From an uncultured Gallionellaceae bacterium (lineage in GTDB: Bacteria > Pseudomonadota > Gammaproteobacteria > Burkholderiales > Gallionellaceae): a DNA stretch of 39,584 nt. The position numbers and the translations under genes are program-made. Below the pieces are notes generated by a model. The model had not been told where the DNA came from, did not search any database, and saw nothing but the letters and a program-made list of their open reading frames with translations. The DNA lies in the NCBI GenBank assembly GCA_903876625.1, contig CAIRAO010000294.1:1-39584 (forward strand), read 5' to 3'. Each line of letters begins with the position of its first letter. The first letter of the stretch is position 1. Shown piece by piece: positions 28,210 through 35,314 of this stretch.

Positions 28210-31200
28210 ATGAAGAAAGTCAAAAGCAGTTTTTTTGAGCTAAATATGGGTGGGGCAGCGATCGCTTTAGCGTTTGCCACATCTCTCACGGCCAACGTGG
28301 CGCAAGCCAACGCTGGCTTCGGAACCGTCACTGACCTTACTGGTCAGCCGGTCAACGTGCCGACGTATTTCGCCAGCAGCCCGCAGGGTATTCGACCTGC
28401 GTTTGATCCGGTCACCCATGCCCTGAGCACGACGGGTCTGACGGTCGATACCGGTACGCCGATCCGTAAATTCGTCGATCCGCTCGGCGGCGTCTATAAC
28501 GGTCTGGAAACTTTGAACAGTTTGACTGACCTGCAAGCCGGCATTCCAGTGGCGCTTCCCGAATTTTGGACGAATCTTGCCGGGCAAGTCACCACGGACA
28601 ACTACTACGAAATCGCCGCCGTGGAATACACCGAACAATTGCATAGCGACTTGGCGAAAGCCACCCGTCTGCGCGGCTATGTGCAAATTGAAACTGCCAA
28701 CTTGGCAACAAACAAGAACTGCGTTTTCCAAAATAGTACTAAGACGGCCTGTACTGACATCACCTCAGTGGTTCCTAGCGAACACGTCGCGGGTGTGTAT
28801 CCGGACGGCACGCCGATCCTGGATGCGAATGGCGCCCAAGTATATTTCGTGCATAAGCCGCACTATCTTGGCCCATCCATCGTCGCCGCCAGTGGCACAC
28901 CGATTCGGATCAAGTTCACCAACTATCTGCCTTACACTGACATCAATGGCGTAGCGCATGGCTCCCCTAGCGGCGGCGAATATTATCTTCCGATCGATGA
29001 AACCATTGCCGGTGGTGGCCCAGTGACATTACAAGCAGGTGTTGATGCCAATGGCAATCCGGTTGCCGGACCTGCGCTTGACAAAACTGGCAAGGCAATC
29101 AAGTTCCCGCAGAATCGTATTGCCATCCACTGGCACGGCGGCGACTCGCCCTGGACCAACGACGGTACGCCGCATCAGTGGTTTGCTCCACGCGGTGATG
29201 CATCTTACTCAGTCAAAGATGCACTTCATCCAAACGGATGGGGCGTAGGCGACTCCTATGCGAATGTGCCTGACATGGCCGATCCAGGTCAAGGTTCGAT
29301 GACATTGTATTACCCAGTCAACCTAAGCGGTCGTATGATGATGTATCACGACCACGTTTCTGGTCTGACCAAGATCAACGCCTATGCCGGTGAGGCAGCG
29401 GGTCTGATCGTGTACGACATGAAAGAACTGAGTCTTGTTGCCAATGCCCTTAGAATCAATCTGACGTTGCCGTCTGGAACGCTGGCATCGGCCGTGCCTC
29501 TCCTTGATACAGTGGGTATTCCCCTGGTTATTCAGGATAAGAACTTCGTGCCGAAGAACATCGGACCGAATGCGGTGGCCTCTGACGGCAAAACGCCAGC
29601 CTCTCAAGATGCCAAGTGGGATCTGACCCATTGGGGCCAACCGGGTGACTTGTACTTCCCTCACGTGTATGAAACCAACCAGGATCCAAACTCTATAGAC
29701 GGTACTAATCCGGTCGGTCGTTGGGACTGGGGTCCGTGGTTCTGGCCTGTTTTCCCGGCTCAGTATTCGCTGCCAACGGGCGCCTATGGTGACGTTACCG
29801 CGTCTCCTGAAGCCTTCCTGGATACGCCGACGGTCAATGGACAGCCCTACCCAACTATGACGGTGGAGCCCAAGGCCTATCGCTTCCGTATCCTGAGTAT
29901 CGGCAATGACCGTTCATTCAATCTGGGTTTCTATCAGGCAGTCGATGCCGCGGGCAAGGTTTGCGATGCGAACAACACTGCTCCGGCAACTTCACCTACT
30001 GCTCCAGGTGGTATTGGCGCACCAGCGACCTGTACCGAAGTTCGCATGGTTCCGGCTCAACCAACTGCGGGATTCCCTGCAACCTGGCCGACCGATGGTC
30101 GTGCTGGTGGTGTGCCCGATCCTGCAACTGCCGGACCTGATATTGTTCAAATCGGTAACGAAGCGGGTTTACTCCCGGCCGTGGCGGTGTTGAAATCGCA
30201 ACCGGTGACTTACGAACAAAACGTTCGCAGCATCACGGTGTTCAACATTCTGGATCATGATCTGACCCTGATGCCTGGCGAGCGCGCCGACATACTGGTC
30301 GACTTCAGCAAATACGCTGGACAAACACTGATCATGTACAACGATGCACCAGCACCAATGCCTGGCTACGATCCGCGTATCGATTATTTCACTGGCGTAG
30401 GTGACCAGACTGCTGCCGGTGGTGCTTATGACACGCTGCCTGGCTACGGCCCGAACACCCGCACCATCATGCAGTTCAAGGTGGGTGCGACTGCGACATC
30501 CGGCGGCTCTCTGAACATGGCAGCATTGACTACCGGTCTGCCGGTCGCCTATGCAGCGACTCAGCCAGCACCTATCGTTCCGGAGTCAGTCTATAACCAG
30601 GCCTTCGGTACCTCATATGCGGATACTTACGCGAAGATCGGTACCGGTTCTGGCACCGCTCCTTATTGGGTGTATCCCGTTAACGGTGGCACTGGCAATA
30701 ACGGCACACTTACGCTGTTGAGAATCGACCTGTCGACGGCTGGTTCTCTGTATCCAGCTGGAACAACAGTCACGATCGATCCGCCGCTGTGCACACCAAT
30801 CGTTGTTGGTTCAGCTACTTGCGCACCAGCAACTGCAACACCGACTGTTGGCGCAGGTGGTCGTATAACCGGCTTTACCAACTTTGTTGCAGGAGCAGGC
30901 TATACCACGGTTCCGAATGTCACTTTCTCGGCTCCAAGTGCAGATGGTACTCGCGCGAGTGCATTGATCACGGCAAACGGCTTCAAGGTCATCAACAAGG
31001 CCATTCAGGAATTGTTCGACCCGGTCTTTGGGCGTATGAATGCTACTTTGGCTGCTGAATTGCCGTTCTCGACAGCTACCATCGCTACGACTGTTCCCTT
31101 GGCCTATATCGATACGCCAATTGAATATCTCGACGCGATCAAGGATGGTGAGACCCAGATCTGGAAAGTAACGCACAACGGCGTGGACTCACACCCAGTG

Positions 31201-32904
31201 CACTTCCACCTGGTTAACGTGCAGGTCATCAACCGTGTGGGTTGGGATGGCACGATCAAACCGCCCGCAGCGAATGAAGTGGGTTGGAAAGAAACATTGC
31301 GCATGAACCCGCTGGAAGACGTCTATGTGGCTGTTAAGGCGGTTCATCCCGTGGTTCCGTTTGGTGTGCCTGCCAGCCATCGTCTGCTCGATCCCTCGCA
31401 AGTCGTCGGTTCGACCATGTATCTCACCAACATCGATCCAACGACCGGTGGTGCGCCAACGTTCCAGACGCAATTGGTGAATGGCGTCAATACGAATGTT
31501 GCAACGGGTACTTACAGTAACCAGATGACCGACTTTGACAACGAATACGTCTGGCACTGCCACATCCTGGGTCACGAAGAGTTCGACTTCATGCGTCCGT
31601 TTGTGTTCCACCCGAACGTCTTGGTGCCTGACGCACCGACCACAGTGGCCGTTACTAACGGCAAAGTGACTTGGGTTGATACGACCCCTGTTGGTGGTGT
31701 GGATGCCTATGGCGTTCCAACTACTGGTACCAATGCGGCTAACCCGACACTGAGCAGCAACCCAAAGAATGAGATTGGCTTCAAGATTTATGTCAATGTC
31801 GTTCCAAATGCTAACGGGTATGTTTCTGCCGCAGCAGTTCCTGCCGCAACGGTTCCTGCCAACGTGCAGAGCTGGCCGGCACCGGCCGGAGCAACAACTG
31901 CTAACACATTAGTTGTGGCCTACAACGCGGCGGGTAATTCTGTTGCAGGTACGTCAGGCACTACCTTCACGTCAGGTACAAACGTGGCAGTAACTCCGGC
32001 AGCTACAACGCCTGGAACGATGGCAGTTACCGGTGCTTCGATCGATTCGACTGGTTTGGTTGTAACGGTAACAAGCACGGCTGGCTACGTGGTTGGCGCG
32101 TCGGTCTCCGGTGGCGGTTTCCCTGCGGGAACGGTCATCGCCTCGATCAACGCAAACGGCACTCAGTTCACCACGTCGTTAGCTAGCACCACACCGGGCG
32201 TGACAAGTCAAACCTTGACCATCTCGTTGGCCGCGGCAGCAGCATTGCCAACACCGGCTGCATCGGCTGCACCGTCTGGCTTTACGCAGATACTGAATGC
32301 AAGCGGTACTGCAACTTTGAACTGGACTGCTGTTCCAGGTGCAACAAGCTATACCGTGAGCATTACTGAGACTAAGGCACCAGTTGCTCCAGCGTTAGTG
32401 GGCGTGACAGGGTCTCCAGTGGTTACACAGATACTTATAGTTGCTCCAGCGACAGTACCAGTGACGACCTACACGACGCCAGCAGCCTTGACAGTAGGTT
32501 CTACCTACGTGTTCTCGGTCACAGCGACGACGCTCAGCGGAACGACAGCTGCTGCGACAATTGGTTCTGCAACTATTGCTGGCTTAACTAATTCACCGAC
32601 TGCTCCACCAGTGGCTTTTGGTATCGCAGTTGATACCTCGACCGTTGTAGGTTCTGGTTCGATCACCTTGAATTGGGCTAACAATGTGTCGAACAAGAAC
32701 AACGTGGTTGGTCTGTTGCTGAAATGGAATGGTGGCCCTGCTGCCGGCGTGACGTTCAGTCCTGCCAGCACGGGTGCCACTGTGACTGGCTTGAAAACGG
32801 GAACAGCGTATAGTTTCACGCTACAAGCAATCAGCAATGTGGCTGCGTTTAATTCTACGGTTGTACCTGTTGCACCAGCGGTTGTTTCGGCAGTTGCTCC
32901 TTAA
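28210..32904 (+). CDS. mofA: MofA-like giant multicopper oxidase with complete copper sites
   Basis: The 1564-residue secreted protein (signal peptide, cleavage near AQANA) has all canonical ligands: H307-W-H309, H380-D-H382, H995-P-V-H998-F-H1000 and H1116-C1117-H1118-ILG-H1122. It should bind one type-1 copper and a trinuclear cluster and couple one-electron substrate oxidation to O2 reduction. The axial position five residues after H1122 is Phe, with Met one residue later. Size, domain order and neighbours (FKBP isomerases, c-type cytochrome) resemble MofA of Leptothrix discophora, implicated in Mn(II) oxidation. Residues beyond about 1140 are fibronectin-like modules. CAGGGAG precedes the ATG. 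The substrate could be Mn(II), Fe(II) or an organic; sequence does not decide. Confidence 0.85.
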   Translation: MKKVKSSFFELNMGGAAIALAFATSLTANVAQANAGFGTVTDLTGQPVNVPTYFASSPQGIRPAFDPVTHALSTTGLTVDTGTPIRKFVDPLGGVYNGLETLNSLTDLQAGIPVALPEFWTNLAGQVTTDNYYEIAAVEYTEQLHSDLAKATRLRGYVQIETANLATNKNCVFQNSTKTACTDITSVVPSEHVAGVYPDGTPILDANGAQVYFVHKPHYLGPSIVAASGTPIRIKFTNYLPYTDINGVAHGSPSGGEYYLPIDETIAGGGPVTLQAGVDANGNPVAGPALDKTGKAIKFPQNRIAIHWHGGDSPWTNDGTPHQWFAPRGDASYSVKDALHPNGWGVGDSYANVPDMADPGQGSMTLYYPVNLSGRMMMYHDHVSGLTKINAYAGEAAGLIVYDMKELSLVANALRINLTLPSGTLASAVPLLDTVGIPLVIQDKNFVPKNIGPNAVASDGKTPASQDAKWDLTHWGQPGDLYFPHVYETNQDPNSIDGTNPVGRWDWGPWFWPVFPAQYSLPTGAYGDVTASPEAFLDTPTVNGQPYPTMTVEPKAYRFRILSIGNDRSFNLGFYQAVDAAGKVCDANNTAPATSPTAPGGIGAPATCTEVRMVPAQPTAGFPATWPTDGRAGGVPDPATAGPDIVQIGNEAGLLPAVAVLKSQPVTYEQNVRSITVFNILDHDLTLMPGERADILVDFSKYAGQTLIMYNDAPAPMPGYDPRIDYFTGVGDQTAAGGAYDTLPGYGPNTRTIMQFKVGATATSGGSLNMAALTTGLPVAYAATQPAPIVPESVYNQAFGTSYADTYAKIGTGSGTAPYWVYPVNGGTGNNGTLTLLRIDLSTAGSLYPAGTTVTIDPPLCTPIVVGSATCAPATATPTVGAGGRITGFTNFVAGAGYTTVPNVTFSAPSADGTRASALITANGFKVINKAIQELFDPVFGRMNATLAAELPFSTATIATTVPLAYIDTPIEYLDAIKDGETQIWKVTHNGVDSHPVHFHLVNVQVINRVGWDGTIKPPAANEVGWKETLRMNPLEDVYVAVKAVHPVVPFGVPASHRLLDPSQVVGSTMYLTNIDPTTGGAPTFQTQLVNGVNTNVATGTYSNQMTDFDNEYVWHCHILGHEEFDFMRPFVFHPNVLVPDAPTTVAVTNGKVTWVDTTPVGGVDAYGVPTTGTNAANPTLSSNPKNEIGFKIYVNVVPNANGYVSAAAVPAATVPANVQSWPAPAGATTANTLVVAYNAAGNSVAGTSGTTFTSGTNVAVTPAATTPGTMAVTGASIDSTGLVVTVTSTAGYVVGASVSGGGFPAGTVIASINANGTQFTTSLASTTPGVTSQTLTISLAAAAALPTPAASAAPSGFTQILNASGTATLNWTAVPGATSYTVSITETKAPVAPALVGVTGSPVVTQILIVAPATVPVTTYTTPAALTVGSTYVFSVTATTLSGTTAAATIGSATIAGLTNSPTAPPVAFGIAVDTSTVVGSGSITLNWANNVSNKNNVVGLLLKWNGGPAAGVTFSPASTGATVTGLKTGTAYSFTLQAISNVAAFNSTVVPVAPAVVSAVAP

Positions 32905-32912
32905 ACCAAATC

Positions 32913-32940
32913 ACCGGTGCCAGATTATTCTGGCACTGGT
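32913..32940 (+). terminator. Hairpin after mofA-like gene
   Basis: ACCGGTGCCAG and CTGGCACTGGT pair over 11 positions with one G-T wobble around a 6-base loop. The T-run is interrupted, so termination may be partial, allowing read-through to the FKBP genes. Confidence 0.6.
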
Positions 32941-33077
32941 TCTTGGTTTCTTGTAGTAAAGGTTTATTTAAAGTTTTGATTGTTGGAATACTGAAATTCA
33001 TCAACAGTTAGTTTGATTTGTGTCGCAATGACCATTGAAGGCTTAAAATACAATCCCTCCAGCGATCATTCCATTTC

Positions 33078-33203
33078 ATGAAGAAATTGATTTCGAATAC
33101 ACTATCCGGGTATTTGCTCTCATTAACTGTTAGTAGCGCATGTGGTATTCTTATTTCAGGTCTGTATGACTGTTTCGCAGAAACAGTTGAGTCATATGGT
33201 TAG
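33078..33203 (+). CDS. Possible 41-residue small membrane or exported peptide
   Basis: This frame is too short for the ORF track. It starts MKKLISNTLSGYLL, continues as a hydrophobic stretch with SSACGILISG and ends with a short acidic tail (AETVESYG). The N-terminal charge followed by a hydrophobic core looks like a signal sequence or single-pass peptide. The Cys could be a poor lipobox, but the residue at -3 is Ser. No ribosome-binding site is evident, and the frame lies within the 329-base gap before the first FKBP gene. It may be the remnant of a gene start. Nothing else was seen in this gap. Confidence 0.3.
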   Translation: MKKLISNTLSGYLLSLTVSSACGILISGLYDCFAETVESYG

Positions 33204-33233
33204 TAGTAGCAATTTTCTGAGGAGTAAAGTTAC

Positions 33234-33923
33234 ATGTTGCAACGTAAAGTGATTTTTTTGGTCAGTATTGTTTTAGCAACGAGTCAGGCTTGGGCTGAAG
33301 ACAAGCTCGAACTTAAGACGGATGCGGACAAATTGAGCTACAGCATCGGCGTGAGCGTCGGTAAGAATTTTAAAAGAGATGGAACTACTGTCGATCTCGA
33401 CCTGATGATAAAAGGCTTTAAGGCCGGGCTTGCCGGTGATAAGACGGTAATTTCGGATAGAGAGGTCCAGCAGATCATGGGCTCTTATCAGATGGAATTG
33501 CGCAAACAAGCTATGGCAAGAAATCAGGTGGCGATTCAGGAAAACAAGAAAAAAGGCGATGCCTACCTGGCTGAGAACAAGGCAAAGAAGGGCGTAGTGA
33601 CAGCTGACAATGGATTGCAATACAAGATCATCAAGAAGGGTAGTGGCAAGAAACCACTCGAGTCTGATCTGGTTGAAGTGAACTACCGCGGTACGCTAAT
33701 CGATGGCAAGGAGTTTGATGCTACTCAAGAGGGCAAGCCGGCCACATTGAAAGTATCCGCACTTATTCCGGGATGGAAGCAGGCGTTAACAATGATGCCC
33801 ACTGGTTCCAAATGGCAACTCGTTGTTCCATCCCAGCTTGCCTACGGCGAAAGAGGTGTGGGCAATGACATAGGCCCGAATGAAGTGCTTGTTTTTGAGT
33901 TGGAATTGGTAGGAATCAAATAA
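33234..33923 (+). CDS. Periplasmic FKBP-type peptidyl-prolyl cis-trans isomerase (FkpA/MIP-like)
   Basis: The 229-residue protein has a signal peptide (cleavage at AWAED), an N-terminal helical dimerisation domain (residues about 25-118, with DKLSYSIGVSVGKNF) and a C-terminal FKBP domain (119-229). The FKBP pocket residues are present, including VNYRGTLIDGKEFD, IPGW with Trp181 and SQLAYG. It would speed prolyl isomerisation and act as a chaperone in the periplasm. The giant MCO proteins are very rich in Pro, Thr and Gly and are obvious clients. An FKBP-type gene next to mofA is also reported for the Leptothrix mof region. GAGGAG precedes the ATG. Confidence 0.92.
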   Translation: MLQRKVIFLVSIVLATSQAWAEDKLELKTDADKLSYSIGVSVGKNFKRDGTTVDLDLMIKGFKAGLAGDKTVISDREVQQIMGSYQMELRKQAMARNQVAIQENKKKGDAYLAENKAKKGVVTADNGLQYKIIKKGSGKKPLESDLVEVNYRGTLIDGKEFDATQEGKPATLKVSALIPGWKQALTMMPTGSKWQLVVPSQLAYGERGVGNDIGPNEVLVFELELVGIK

Positions 33924-33996
33924 TCTGAAACCAATATTGATTCAGTATTGAACTTTCAGAATTTTAGAATGGAAAATTTTCGTAACCAATGATTTG

Positions 33997-34049
33997 AGGG
34001 AACCTCTAACTATTCAATGCGACAAGAATTGGATTTTTAGAGGTTCCCT
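33997..34049. repeat. 53-bp element with perfect 13-bp terminal inverted repeats
   Basis: AGGGAACCTCTAA and TTAGAGGTTCCCT are exact inverted copies separated by 27 bases, in the gap between the two FKBP genes. The AGGGAACCTCT ends resemble those of some IS5-group insertion sequences, so a solo mini-element is possible. It could instead act as an mRNA hairpin between the two cistrons. Confidence 0.65.
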
Positions 34050-34072
34050 TAAACCTTTACTAAAGGAGATCG

Positions 34073-34702
34073 ATGATGAAGAAGATGAAATGGATTGCGC
34101 TATTAAGCCTTGGATTAATCGCTTTGCAGGCCAATGCTGCGACGCCTGTTGTGATTGACAACCAGGCGATCGGTGCGGATACCAAAGAAAGTGGAGAAAG
34201 TGTAGGAAAGGCACAAACTAAAGCCCAATCTGATGACGAGGCCGCCAGAGAGAGGATTCGCCTCAGCGGTAGACTCAGCAACAGAGAGAAGGCACAATTA
34301 GTCAAAGCGGAAGTTGCAGAAACCAACAAGACTGAAGGCGCGAGTTTTCTGGCAAGCAACGGCGCAAAAAAAGGTGTAATCACTTTGCCTAGCGGAGTGC
34401 AATATCGTGTCATTCGTGCGGGCAAGGGCAAGAAGCCGACTGAAAATAGCGCTGTGGTATGCAAATACAAAGGTACTTTGCTTAACGGTGATTCATTCGA
34501 TATGTCGGAGGGTAAAAAACCCGCCACCATGCTTGTCTCTGGTTTTCTGCCAGGTGTAAAGGAAGCTGTTTTGCTGATGGCCGGCGGAGCAAAATGGGAA
34601 ATCGTTGTGCCGCCTCAGTTGGCCTATGGAGCCACTGGAAATCGTGGCGTAGGAGCTAATGCAGTTGTGGTTTACCAGATGGAAATCATAAGCATCAAAT
34701 AA
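34073..34702 (+). CDS. Second, divergent periplasmic FKBP-type peptidyl-prolyl isomerase
   Basis: The 209-residue protein has a signal peptide (cleavage at ANAAT), a charged helical linker (about 40-105) and a C-terminal FKBP domain. Compared with its neighbour it lacks the FkpA dimerisation segment. The pocket Trp is replaced by Val162 (LPGVKEA instead of IPGWKQA), and the YRG strand reads CKYKGTL. Tyr of LAYG and the FD pair are kept. Catalysis may be weakened, leaving a chaperone or binding role. AAAGGAG lies 6 bases before the ATG. It follows the first FKBP gene by 149 bases and ends at a good hairpin, so the two could form one transcript. Confidence 0.85.
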   Translation: MMKKMKWIALLSLGLIALQANAATPVVIDNQAIGADTKESGESVGKAQTKAQSDDEAARERIRLSGRLSNREKAQLVKAEVAETNKTEGASFLASNGAKKGVITLPSGVQYRVIRAGKGKKPTENSAVVCKYKGTLLNGDSFDMSEGKKPATMLVSGFLPGVKEAVLLMAGGAKWEIVVPPQLAYGATGNRGVGANAVVVYQMEIISIK

Positions 34703-34706
34703 TCTG

Positions 34707-34738
34707 AACAGAGCGGAGGCGAACCTTCCGCTCTGTTT
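34707..34738 (+). terminator. Hairpin terminator after the FKBP pair
   Basis: AACAGAGCGGA and TCCGCTCTGTT form a perfect 11-bp stem around a 9-base loop, followed by a short TTT. It starts 5 bases after the stop. Confidence 0.75.
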
Positions 34739-35314
34739 AGATGGTTTAATTCATCTAGAGCTATCCAAACTCAGTGCATGAATACGACTAAAGAATGCTG
34801 AGCTTCAGTTTTGCTGCGTTTAGTTGGAATAATATATTAATCTGCAACCTGTGGAATTAAGTGCTGGCAAGCAATAATGGATCTCAATCGCGATAGTGTG
34901 CAATTTTCCTTCACTCTGGGGTTGGTACATTGGAGCGAAATGAGATGTAATTTCCATTCAATCCTACAATGAATTAAGGATCCCACGTGCGCCGCACGAT
35001 AGAGAGTTTTCTTTATTTATGCGAGCCCAGAATATCCAAAATAGTTTTGGTGATAAAATATTTTTCATTGATAATTTTATAATGCATGAAAGTTTCACCC
35101 CCTCCCTGTCCTCCTCCGAGGGGAGAGGGTTATGCTCCCTATATTGGGAGGATTAGCGTGCTCTACCTGCCAGACCTTTTAGGATTGGGGTTCTGTTCCC
35201 TCTACCATCGCGGGAGGGCTAGGGAGGGGGTTTGTGATAACGATGTAATGATTTTTAACCTCGCTCCAGTAAATAACTCTTACAATGTACTTTTCCTGAA
35301 CGGATAACTTAACG
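34739..35314. other. 576-base gene-free interval before the cytochrome gene
   Basis: The first 350 bases are AT-rich and hold no frame or structure that I can support. The interval then contains a pair of G/C-rich inverted repeats (35097-35231), annotated separately. The ORF reported across them (35086-35307) is repeat sequence, not a gene. A leader of about 80 bases follows before the cytochrome gene. Confidence 0.55.
35097..35231. repeat. Inverted pair of dispersed G/C-rich repeats
   Basis: The left arm (35097-35130, beginning ACCCCCTCCCTGTCC) and the right arm (35198-35231, ending CTAGGGAGGGGGT) are imperfect inverted copies of each other. Between them is a further small hairpin (CTCCC-TATATT-GGGAG). 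The arms belong to the same repeat family as the pair at 39.4-39.6 kb. Confidence 0.75.

Noticed and set aside
35086-35307. 73-aa ORF before the cytochrome gene
   Set aside because: Most of it is translated from the inverted dispersed repeats (PPPCPPPRGEG), so it is not evidence for a gene.
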